DNA of 6,453 bases from an uncultured Brevundimonas sp. GTDB taxonomy: Bacteria; Pseudomonadota; Alphaproteobacteria; Caulobacterales; Caulobacteraceae. Every line of letters begins with the position of its first letter. Positions within the stretch are counted from its first letter, which is position 1. The position numbers and the translations under genes were made by a program. Below the pieces are notes generated by a model. The model was not told the origin of the DNA. It ran no database searches and saw only the letters and a program-made list of their open reading frames with translations. Positions 1 through 6,090 of this stretch are shown here, piece by piece. The stretch spans positions 1 through 6,453 of the forward strand of contig CAMLNT010000139.1 of NCBI GenBank assembly GCA_946481425.1, in the 5' to 3' direction.

Positions 1-24
1 AACCAGCAGTCGACGATCATCTCG

Positions 25-888
25 TCACCGCCTGCGCGCGACCGGGGCCCCTTCATCGCCGTCGAAATAGGCTGCGGCCAGGAAAGGCTCGCCGTCTGGC
101 GTCGTCAGCAGGCCGATGTCATTCACGCCGCCCGAGGCGGTTCCCGTCTTATGAGCGACGGTCCAGCCGGCCGGCGCCCCGGCCTTGATACGACCAGGCC
201 CCGAGGGAGACGCGATCATCCAACGGGTCAGGCGGGAGCGATTGGCCTCCGAGAGCACCGAACCGTCGTCGGTCAGCAGGACGGCCTGAAGATTGCGCAC
301 GGCCTGATGCGGGCGGATCGTGTCCATGTCGCCGTCGGGGACGTTCAACTCCATCTCCCAGCGGTCGATACGCGTGTCCTGGTCACCAATCGAGCGGTAC
401 CAGATTCGCATGGCCTCCAGCCCGCCGATCTCGCGCATCAGGATGTTGGCGGCCGGGTTGTCGCTGACTTCCACGGCCGCCTGACAGAGCCGCTCAATCG
501 AGAGGGTCGAGCCGACGGCGGCTTCCGTCACCGGAGCGTGGCTCAGCATGTCCTCGCGCGTAACGGCGACCTGGCGATCCAGGCGCTCCTGCCCCGCCTC
601 GACGCGCTCCAGGACTGCGGCGGCCAGGAACATCTTGAAGGTCGAGCAGTAGACGAACCGCTCTTCGCCGCGCCAGGCGAGGCCGAGCCCCCGATGGACC
701 GCATGGAAGACGAAGCCCAGCCGCCCGCCATGGTCGGCTTCGAGATCCGACAGGTCGAGGGCCTCGAACGCCGTCGGCGGCGCGGGATGGGTCGTGCCGG
801 CCGAGGCGTCTCCGGCTTCAGCAGGCGCACGCGAACAGGCCAGAAGGCCCGTCGCACTCAATCCTGCCAGAAGCCCGCGGCGGTCCAT
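25..888 (-). CDS. bla: Class A serine beta-lactamase, probable Tat-exported lipoprotein, last gene of the flagellar operon
   Basis: Predicted to hydrolyse beta-lactams by an acyl-serine mechanism in the periplasm. All class A hallmarks are visible: STFK with nucleophile S82 and K85 (Ambler 70/73), SDN at 142-144 (130-132), the omega-loop RWEMELN with general base E178 and N182 (166/170), and KTG at 247-249 (234-236). Ambler position 244 appears to be Asn, but R233 sits at position 220, the alternative arginine used by many family members. C81 precedes the serine, but no Cys is seen at position 238, so the carbapenemase-type disulfide is not supported. The N-terminus has an R3-R4 pair, a mild hydrophobic stretch and LLAC with C18 as lipidation site, suggesting a Tat-type lipoprotein; an Ala/Pro/Thr linker runs to about residue 40. 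The ATG overlaps the flbD stop by 1 nt (TGATG) and lacks a purine-rich Shine-Dalgarno. Only 40 residues follow K247, against about 54 in TEM, so the C-terminal helix seems missing or frameshifted. Family assignment is secure; substrate range is unknown. Confidence 0.93.
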   Translation of the reverse strand: MDRRGLLAGLSATGLLACSRAPAEAGDASAGTTHPAPPTAFEALDLSDLEADHGGRLGFVFHAVHRGLGLAWRGEERFVYCSTFKMFLAAAVLERVEAGQERLDRQVAVTREDMLSHAPVTEAAVGSTLSIERLCQAAVEVSDNPAANILMREIGGLEAMRIWYRSIGDQDTRIDRWEMELNVPDGDMDTIRPHQAVRNLQAVLLTDDGSVLSEANRSRLTRWMIASPSGPGRIKAGAPAGWTVAHKTGTASGGVNDIGLLTTPDGEPFLAAAYFDGDEGAPVARRR

Positions 889-2249
889 CAGGCCGCGGCC
901 ACGCCCGACTGCGGGTGCGGCACATTCACGCCGGCCGCCGTGTATTCGTTCAGCTTGTTACGAAGCGTACGGATCGAGATGCCCAGGATACTGGCCGCAT
1001 GGGTCCGGTTCCCTAGGCAATGGTTCAGGGTGTCCAGGATCAGCGTCTGCTCCATCTGCGCTACGGTCTGGCCGACGAAGGCACGGCTCACGGCGTCGGC
1101 GGCCTGAGCCGCGCGGCCCGCAGGACCCTGGTCCAGCGACGCCAGCGGCTTGCCATCCGGCAGGGCAATGGCGTGCTCGTCGATCTCGGGCCCCGTCGCC
1201 AGCAGCACCGCGCGGTGCATGGCGTTCTCGAGTTCGCGCACATTGCCCGGCCAGGCGTGGGCGCGCATCCGGCTCAGGGCGCCCGCCGACAACATCCGGT
1301 GCGGCAGACCGTTGGCAGCCGCGTACTTCTTGATGAAGTGATCCGACAGCGCCGTGATGTCGCCCGGCCGCTCCCGGAGCGCCGGAAGACGAAGGTTCAC
1401 CACGTTCAGGCGGTACAGCAGGTCTTCACGGAAGGTCCCGTCGCGTACGGCGCGGCCCAGGTCGCGGTTCGACGTCGCGAGGATGCGGATATCCACCTTG
1501 ACCGGCTTGGTGCCACCGACGCGGTCGATCACCCGCTCCTGGATGGCGCGCAGCAGCTTGGCCTGCAGCCGGGCGTCCATTTCCGAGATTTCATCCAGCA
1601 ACAGCGTGCCGCCGTCGGCCTCTTCGAACTTGCCGATCCGGCGGGCGACCGCGCCCGTGAAGGCGCCCTTCTCGTGCCCGAACAGTTCGGACTCGAGCAG
1701 ATTGTCCGGAATGGCCGCACAGTTGACGCTGATGAACGGCTTGTCGGCGCGCCGCGACTTCTGGTGCAGGTAGCGCGCCATGACTTCCTTGCCGACGCCG
1801 CTTTCGCCGGTGATCAGGACCGACGCGTCGGACTTGGCGACCTGGTCGGCGAGGCGGACGACCGCCTCCATGGCCGGGTCACGCGACACCATCGGGCGCT
1901 CGTCGTCCGACACCGCCGACAGGATGGCGGCGATCAGGTCGGCTTCCGGTGGAAGCGGGATGAATTCCTTGGCGCCGGCGCTGATGGCCGCGGCGGCCTT
2001 GTCCGGATCCGCGCCGACGCCGCAGGCGACAACCGGCACATGGATCCGCTCGGCCTCGTTCGCGGCGATCAGGCCGCTGATGTCGAGGTCGTAGTCCACC
2101 ATCAGCAGGTCCGCGCCCTGGCCACGCCGGAGGATGTCCGTCGCCTGGTCCGTGCGCTCCACGTGATTGACCTTGGCGCCCTGCGCCATGGCCATCTTCA
2201 CAGCCGCAGCGAGCTGTCCGCTCAGTCTTCCGACCACCAGAAGCCGCAT
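888..2249 (-). CDS. flbD: FlbD, sigma-54-dependent flagellar transcriptional regulator
   Basis: An NtrC-family enhancer-binding protein of 453 residues, close to Caulobacter FlbD in length. In Caulobacter, FlbD activates sigma-54 promoters of late flagellar genes and represses the fliF operon once the early basal body is made. Domains in order: an N-terminal receiver-like domain (about 1-115); an AAA+ sigma-54 interaction domain with Walker A GESGVGKE (148-155), GAFTGA loop (195-200) and Walker B LLLDEI with D219-E220; and a Fis-type helix-turn-helix (about 414-436, NRTHAASILGISIRTLRNKL). The receiver is atypical. D52 stands at the usual phosphorylation position, but the N-terminal acidic pair is replaced by VVGRLSG (5-11) and the conserved Lys of the KP motif is L99. 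The start has a clear AGGAG (2258-2262) 8 nt upstream of the ATG, so it is translated independently after a 30-nt gap from fliN. The stop overlaps the next start as TGATG. The identification rests on domains plus operon position. Confidence 0.95.
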   Translation of the reverse strand: MRLLVVGRLSGQLAAAVKMAMAQGAKVNHVERTDQATDILRRGQGADLLMVDYDLDISGLIAANEAERIHVPVVACGVGADPDKAAAAISAGAKEFIPLPPEADLIAAILSAVSDDERPMVSRDPAMEAVVRLADQVAKSDASVLITGESGVGKEVMARYLHQKSRRADKPFISVNCAAIPDNLLESELFGHEKGAFTGAVARRIGKFEEADGGTLLLDEISEMDARLQAKLLRAIQERVIDRVGGTKPVKVDIRILATSNRDLGRAVRDGTFREDLLYRLNVVNLRLPALRERPGDITALSDHFIKKYAAANGLPHRMLSAGALSRMRAHAWPGNVRELENAMHRAVLLATGPEIDEHAIALPDGKPLASLDQGPAGRAAQAADAVSRAFVGQTVAQMEQTLILDTLNHCLGNRTHAASILGISIRTLRNKLNEYTAAGVNVPHPQSGVAAA

Positions 2250-2279
2250 GTTGATCTCTCCTGCCTACAGGTTCGCCGT

Positions 2280-2612
2280 TCAGGCGGCCTGGTCTTCACT
2301 CTTGATGATTTCGGTCATGGTCACGCCGAGCCGGTCATCGACGACGACGACCTCCCCACGCGCGACCAGCCGGTTGTTCACATAGATGTCGATGGCCTCG
2401 CCGACCTTGCGATCAAGCTCCAGAACGCTGCCGGCGCCCAGCTTCAGAAGCTGCGCCACGCTCATCGAGGCCTTGCCCAGCACGGCCGAGATGCCGACCG
2501 GCACGTCGAACACCGGCGCCAGATCGCTCGCCAGCTTCTCTTCCAGGCTGTCAGCGGCGACCAGCGCCGTCGAGTCCGGGAATTCTTCCAGGGGAAGATC
2601 GGTGTCGGCCAT
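2280..2612 (-). CDS. fliN: FliN, flagellar motor switch C-ring protein
   Basis: FliN forms the lower part of the cytoplasmic C ring, taking part in rotation switching and docking of the FliH-FliI export ATPase. The 110-residue protein has a variable acidic N-terminus (about 1-30) followed by a SpoA/surface-presentation domain (about 33-105): FDVPVGISAVLG at 35-46, QLLKLGAGSVLELD at 54-67 and a C-terminal strand-rich GEVVVVDDRLGVTMTEII. This short form, with one SpoA domain, is typical of FliN rather than FliM or FliY. Two starts are possible: GTG at 2615 or the adjacent ATG at 2612. The ATG is chosen because GGAG (2620-2623) sits 7 nt upstream of it, because it reproduces the TGATG stop/start overlap found elsewhere in the operon, and because it gives 110 residues. 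fliM is not in the window. Confidence 0.95.
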   Translation of the reverse strand: MADTDLPLEEFPDSTALVAADSLEEKLASDLAPVFDVPVGISAVLGKASMSVAQLLKLGAGSVLELDRKVGEAIDIYVNNRLVARGEVVVVDDRLGVTMTEIIKSEDQAA

Positions 2613-3262
2613 CACGCCTCTCCGTTCAGTAGGTCGATGGCGCCGTCGGCTTCGGCCGAAAGCGCGGATTCCAGAGCTTCACGCACGCGCGTCAGTGCGG
2701 CTTGGGGGTCGTATTCGGCGCGGCCGTCGGGCCATTCCACGACGAAAGCCGCTGAGGCCAGGCTGCCGTCCTCGCGGACCGCCACCCGGTCGCCGAGACC
2801 CGCTTCCGACGCCGCCGCCTGAACGGCCTCGTCAAGGCCCGGCTGTCCCGCAGGAATGCGCACGATCAGACGGCCAGCGCCGGCCATCTCGGTCGAGAGC
2901 GCCTCGAGCGCGGCCGCCAGCGGCGCCTGCGGAAGCCGCGCGAGGGCGGCTGAGGCCACTGCCTCGCCGGTCGCCAGCGCCAGATCCGCCGCCTGCGCCC
3001 GATAGTTCGCCACGACCCGCTCCAGTGTCGGCAGCGCCTGACGGCAGGCGTCAGCGATGGCGGCCAGGGACTGGGCCATCACGCTCTCGTCCGCCGACCG
3101 CTGCGTTGCCTGGCCCGCGGCGAACGCCTCGGCGCGCAGGGCTTCCACCTCGGCCGGTGAATAGGCCCGCTTAATCCGCGCGATCGGCGCGGACGACAGG
3201 ACCCGGCCATCATCGTCGAAGTGGGTGTCGAAGCTGAACTTCTGGGGCGCTGACAGGGTCAT
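2612..3262 (-). CDS. fliH: FliH/FlbE, flagellar export ATPase regulator
   Basis: A 216-residue protein whose position between fliG and fliN matches flbE (fliH) of the Caulobacter fliF operon. FliH proteins bind and restrain the export ATPase FliI and anchor it to the C ring through FliN. The sequence has a short charged N-terminus (KFSFDTHFDDDGR at 8-20), an Ala-rich, probably helical middle (about 35-125) that could form the elongated dimer stalk, and an alpha/beta C-terminal part with RLIVRIPAG, VVEWPDGRAEYDP (W177) and an amphipathic helix. There is no signal peptide or membrane segment, as expected for a cytoplasmic protein. FliH is poorly conserved, so the name rests more on operon position and overall architecture than on a signature motif. 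The ATG overlaps the fliG stop (TGATG), has no strong Shine-Dalgarno, and probably relies on coupling. fliI and fliJ are not in the window. Confidence 0.85.
   Translation of the reverse strand: MTLSAPQKFSFDTHFDDDGRVLSSAPIARIKRAYSPAEVEALRAEAFAAGQATQRSADESVMAQSLAAIADACRQALPTLERVVANYRAQAADLALATGEAVASAALARLPQAPLAAALEALSTEMAGAGRLIVRIPAGQPGLDEAVQAAASEAGLGDRVAVREDGSLASAAFVVEWPDGRAEYDPQAALTRVREALESALSAEADGAIDLLNGEA
2617..2623 (-). promoter_or_regulatory. fliN ribosome binding site inside the fliH 3' end
   Basis: GGAGAGG on the minus strand lies within the last codons of fliH. The GGAG core is 7 nt from the ATG at 2612 but only 4 nt from the alternative GTG at 2615. This spacing favours the ATG as the fliN start. 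It is also the best Shine-Dalgarno among the four overlapping junctions of the operon. Confidence 0.7.
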
Positions 3263-4299
3263 CAGTAGATCAACTCGTCATCGCCGCCCTGGCCGGCCAG
3301 CATGATCTCGCCCTTGGCGGCCAGATCCTTGGCGACCTGCACCATCGCCATCTGGGCATTGTCGACGTCCTTGAGGCGGACAGGTCCCATCGACTCCATG
3401 TCCTCGCGCATGATCTTGGCGGCGCGCTCGGACATGTTGGAGAAGAACATCTCGCGAAGCGTGTCCGATGCGCCCTTCATGGCGAGGCCGAGCTGGTCCT
3501 TGTCGACCGCACGCAACAGCGTCTGGACGCCACCGGGATCGAGCTTTCCGAGGTCCTCGAACACGAACATCAGCGCCCGGATGCGCTCGGCCGATTCACG
3601 GTTGCGCTCTTCCAGCGCCGTAACGAAGCGGCTCTCGGTCTGGCGGTCGAAGTTATTGAAAATGTCGGCCATCATCTCGTGGCTGTCGCGCTTGGAAGTG
3701 CGCGCCAGGTTCGACATGAACTCCGTCCGCAGGGTCTGCTCGATCTTGTCCAGGATTTCGCGCTGGACCGGCTCCATGCGCAGCATCCGCTGCACGCACT
3801 CGAGGGCAAAGTCCTCCGGCAGGGCGGTAAGAACGCGCGACGCATGCTCGGCCTTGATCTTGGACAGAACCACCGCGACCGTCTGCGGGTATTCGTTCTT
3901 GAGATAGTTCGCGAGCACCACCTCGTTCACGTTGCCCAGCTTGTCCCACATGGTGCGACCGGCCGGACCCCGGATTTCCTCCATCAGGCCGTCGACCTTG
4001 TCGGACGGCAGGAAGGCGGTGAGCAGGCGCTGGGTCTGTTCGAAGCTGCCCATCAGGGAACCGGCGCCGCCGACGCCCGAGACGAACTCGACCAGGACAT
4101 CCTCGACGACGCTCGCCTGGACGTTGCCCAGCATCGCCATCGCCTGGGAGACTTCCTTGATCTCGTCTTCCTCGAGCCCTTCCCAGAGCTTGGTGTGGTC
4201 TTCGCCCAGCGCCAGCAGAACCACGGCCGCCTTTTCAGGTCCGGACAGCCGCTTGGCGTCCTCGACCGTGTTCTTGCGGTTGATCATCCGGGCCGCCAT
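3262..4299 (-). CDS. fliG: FliG, flagellar motor switch and torque-generating rotor protein
   Basis: FliG links the FliF MS ring to the C ring and contacts the stator to generate torque. The 345-residue protein has the three expected domains: an N-terminal FliF-binding domain (about 15-100, [16 protein letters not shown]), a middle domain with EYPQ at 136-139 in place of the usual EHPQ, and a C-terminal domain with MFVF at 244-247. The charged torque-helix residues of E. coli FliG align at a constant offset of 11: K275 (K264), R292 (R281), E299/D300 (D288/D289) and R308 (R297). Torque function therefore looks intact. The ATG overlaps the fliF stop as TGATG, with GAAGG just upstream, and the stop overlaps the fliH start the same way. 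An internal Met at residue 5 is a possible but less economical start. The family assignment is secure. Confidence 0.98.
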   Translation of the reverse strand: MAARMINRKNTVEDAKRLSGPEKAAVVLLALGEDHTKLWEGLEEDEIKEVSQAMAMLGNVQASVVEDVLVEFVSGVGGAGSLMGSFEQTQRLLTAFLPSDKVDGLMEEIRGPAGRTMWDKLGNVNEVVLANYLKNEYPQTVAVVLSKIKAEHASRVLTALPEDFALECVQRMLRMEPVQREILDKIEQTLRTEFMSNLARTSKRDSHEMMADIFNNFDRQTESRFVTALEERNRESAERIRALMFVFEDLGKLDPGGVQTLLRAVDKDQLGLAMKGASDTLREMFFSNMSERAAKIMREDMESMGPVRLKDVDNAQMAMVQVAKDLAAKGEIMLAGQGGDDELIY

Positions 4300-5978
4300 C
4301 AGCCTTCGTGCACCCAGCTACGGAGGATCGAGCGCGACTCGTCCGGATGGCTTTCCACAAAGTCCGACACCTTGCGGACCGACGATGCCTTCACCTGTCC
4401 CTCGATGCGGGCGATGTCGAGGCGCTGGTCCATTTCACTCTGGGGCAGCATCAGCTGCTGGCCAGCCGCTCCGCCGGCGGTCGCCGGAAGCGCCTGCACG
4501 CCGCCCCCGCCGACTGCCACCATCGCGCCGCCGCCGCCCGGCAGGGCGACCATCTCAGGCCCGGACGCACCAGCCCGGCCGCCGCCCGAGGCCGCCTTCA
4601 CCAGCGGGCGCAGGACGAAGAAGATGAGAAGCAAACCGACCACAAACAGGACGCCGAGCTCGATGAAGCGTTTGATGTCGTCGCCGGTAAAATCGAACAG
4701 GCCGCCGCCGGCCTCGGTGCCGCCATCGGCCGACACGCCCGTTCGCGCGAAGCGCACATTGACCACTTCGAACTGGTCGCCGCGCTGCTCGTTGAAGCCC
4801 ATGGCATTCTGAACCAGCGTCCGGATCTGGGCGATCTCCTCCTCGGAGCGCGGCTCATAGGTCGGCTCGGCGTCACCGCTGGCAGCCGGGGTCCAGACGC
4901 CGTCGACCGCCACGGCCACCGAAAGCCGCTGGATGGCGCCCGGCTCGCGGACCGTCGTGGTGGTCGTGTTCGAGATCTCGTAGTTGGTCGTCTCGCCGGT
5001 CTCGCCCGAACGGGAGGACGGCCCGGCCGCGGCGGTCGGGGTCTGCTCACCCTCCGGCAGTTGCTCGACCACGCCCACGGCCCCGCCTTCCGCGCCCTGG
5101 CTGTCTTCAGCCGTCGATTCCGAGCTGGAGGTCGAACGCACGACCTGACCGTCGGGATCGAATTCCTGGGCCTGGATGGTCTGGCGGGTCTCGTCGATCT
5201 CGGCGGTGACCTGGACGCGTGCGGCTCCCGGACCGACCACGCCCTCGACCAGGTTCAGCAGGGTCGCCTGGAGACGATGCTCGATCTCGGCCCGGCGCTC
5301 CGACGCCGCTGCAGCCGAGAAGCCCTCCCCCTCGCCGCCCGCCGCCAGGAGGCGGTTGTTGGCGTCAACGATCGTAACCCGATCCGGACGCAGGCCGGTG
5401 ACGGCGGTCGAGACAAGCTGCTGGATCGCCTGGATTTCCTCCCCCGTCAGCTCGCGGCCGCCGGTGTCGACCGACACCGAGGCCGTCACGGGCGCGGACT
5501 CTGCCTGGAATAGCTGACGTTCGGGCAGGGCGATCAGGACGCGCGCGGAGTTCACGCCGCGCATCGACATCAAGGTGCGCGCGATCTCGCCCTCGATGGC
5601 GCGCTTGCGGTTCATGTTCTGCTGGAACTCGGTCTGACCCAGCGCTGACTGGGCGTCGAACAACTCGTAGCCAACGCTGCCCGATGTCACGAGTCCCTGC
5701 TCGGCCAGCATCAGGCGCGCCGTGCCGACGTCGTCGCGGTTGACCAGGATCGTAGAGCCGTCGCCCCGCGCCTCGTAGGCGATGCCCGCCTGATCGAGCG
5801 CGGCGGTCACTTCCGCAGCCTCGCGCAGATCCAGATTGGAATACAGCAACGCAGAGGGCGCTTCGCCTACGCGCAACATCAAGGCCACGAGCACGGCCGC
5901 GACGCCCGCGGCCACACCCGCGAGCGCCGCGAGACGCCCGATGCCAAATCTCTGAACCGCCGCCGAAAAGCCGCCCAC
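4299..5978 (-). CDS. fliF: FliF, flagellar MS-ring protein
   Basis: FliF is the inner-membrane MS ring on which the rotor and export gate assemble. The 559-residue sequence has a first membrane helix (about 16-35), a ring-building region RBM1 (about 40-100, [14 protein letters not shown]) and RBM2 (about 115-205, with [16 protein letters not shown] and ARVLIALPE). RBM3 follows with a long Ser/Glu/Gly-rich collar insertion (about 275-335) ending in [12 protein letters not shown] second membrane helix (about 440-457) leads into a Gly/Ala-rich cytoplasmic linker and the C-terminal FliG-binding segment (534-559, [15 protein letters not shown]). The start is a GTG. No other ATG or GTG precedes the first membrane helix, and the next Met (34) lies inside it, so the GTG is well supported despite a weak Shine-Dalgarno (GGGGCGGA). 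fliF is first in the operon, behind a 112-bp leader with CtrA-type control signals; its stop overlaps fliG by 1 nt. Confidence 0.97.
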   Translation of the reverse strand: MGGFSAAVQRFGIGRLAALAGVAAGVAAVLVALMLRVGEAPSALLYSNLDLREAAEVTAALDQAGIAYEARGDGSTILVNRDDVGTARLMLAEQGLVTSGSVGYELFDAQSALGQTEFQQNMNRKRAIEGEIARTLMSMRGVNSARVLIALPERQLFQAESAPVTASVSVDTGGRELTGEEIQAIQQLVSTAVTGLRPDRVTIVDANNRLLAAGGEGEGFSAAAASERRAEIEHRLQATLLNLVEGVVGPGAARVQVTAEIDETRQTIQAQEFDPDGQVVRSTSSSESTAEDSQGAEGGAVGVVEQLPEGEQTPTAAAGPSSRSGETGETTNYEISNTTTTTVREPGAIQRLSVAVAVDGVWTPAASGDAEPTYEPRSEEEIAQIRTLVQNAMGFNEQRGDQFEVVNVRFARTGVSADGGTEAGGGLFDFTGDDIKRFIELGVLFVVGLLLIFFVLRPLVKAASGGGRAGASGPEMVALPGGGGAMVAVGGGGVQALPATAGGAAGQQLMLPQSEMDQRLDIARIEGQVKASSVRKVSDFVESHPDESRSILRSWVHEG

Positions 5979-5981
5979 GCG

Positions 5982-6000
5982 TTCCGCCCCAACACCGGAA
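5982..6000 (-). promoter_or_regulatory. Possible hairpin over the fliF ribosome binding site
   Basis: In the minus-strand transcript, UUCCG (6000-5996) can pair perfectly with CGGAA (5986-5982) across a 9-nt loop. The 3' arm ends 3 nt before the fliF GTG and includes part of the only Shine-Dalgarno-like stretch (GGGGCGGA). The stem could limit fliF translation. It is short, with a fairly large loop, and may be a chance palindrome. Confidence 0.3.
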
Positions 6001-6002
6001 TC
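5998..6002. promoter_or_regulatory. GANTC site (CcrM methylation type) in the fliF leader
   Basis: GAATC matches GANTC, the sequence methylated by CcrM in Caulobacterales, where methylation state through GcrA tunes some cell-cycle promoters. It lies about 20 nt upstream of the fliF start and is the only GANTC noticed in the leader. The sequence match is certain; a regulatory role is inference. Confidence 0.4.
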
Positions 6003-6021
6003 GGACGACCGACCCCCACTA

Positions 6022-6034
6022 GGCAGAAAGTGCC
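6022..6034 (-). promoter_or_regulatory. Palindrome in the fliF core promoter region, candidate FlbD operator
   Basis: The minus strand reads GGCA-CTTTC-TGCC, a perfect 4-bp inverted repeat with a 5-nt spacer. It begins 10 nt downstream of the candidate CtrA box, where a -10 or transcription start would fall. In Caulobacter, FlbD binds near the fliF start site to repress the operon, so position and symmetry suit such an operator. The Caulobacter site sequence was not available for comparison, so the identity of the binder is inference. The GG-to-GC spacing is 8, not 10, so it is not a sigma-54 promoter. Confidence 0.35.
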
Positions 6035-6044
6035 GCCCGGATGG

Positions 6045-6059
6045 TAAACGGGCTGTTAA
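6045..6059 (-). promoter_or_regulatory. CtrA-like box upstream of fliF
   Basis: The minus strand reads TTAA-CAGCCCG-TTTA followed by CCAT, which is the CtrA consensus TTAA-N7-TTAA with one mismatch in the second half. It lies about 65 nt upstream of the fliF start, in the only intergenic gap ahead of the operon. In Caulobacter the fliF operon is a class II flagellar operon whose promoter is activated by CtrA, with the box overlapping the -35 region. A -10 element could not be placed with confidence. Confidence 0.6.
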
Positions 6060-6090
6060 ACTGCTCGGCTAACGCGGTTTTTTATGGTCG

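Noticed and set aside
151..1107. A 318-codon plus-strand open frame opposite the beta-lactamase
   Set aside because: It is a shadow frame of a gene with all class A catalytic motifs; no family motif is seen in the antisense translation.
2613..2615. GTG at 2615 as the fliN start
   Set aside because: GGAG would be only 4 nt away; the adjacent ATG at 2612 has better spacing and matches the operon's TGATG junction pattern.
1020..2822. A 600-codon open frame on the plus strand opposite flbD, fliN and part of fliH
   Set aside because: It lies antisense to three well-supported genes, its translation is rich in Arg/His/Gln/Asp with no recognisable domain, and long antisense open frames are a common by-product of GC-rich codon use.
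3679..5513. Plus-strand open frames opposite fliG and fliF (3679-4812 and 4308-5513)
   Set aside because: Both are antisense shadows of well-supported flagellar genes, with low-complexity His/Arg-rich translations.
6022..6040. Sigma-54 (-24/-12) promoter upstream of fliF, suggested by GGCAC followed by TGC
   Set aside because: The GG-to-GC spacing is 8 nt, not the required 10, and early fliF operons in this group use CtrA-type promoters.
6055..6083. Possible plus-strand intrinsic terminator ending in a run of six T (6078-6083)
   Set aside because: The preceding GC-rich stretch (CTCGGCTAACGCGG) does not form an inverted repeat, and there is no plus-strand gene for it to terminate.
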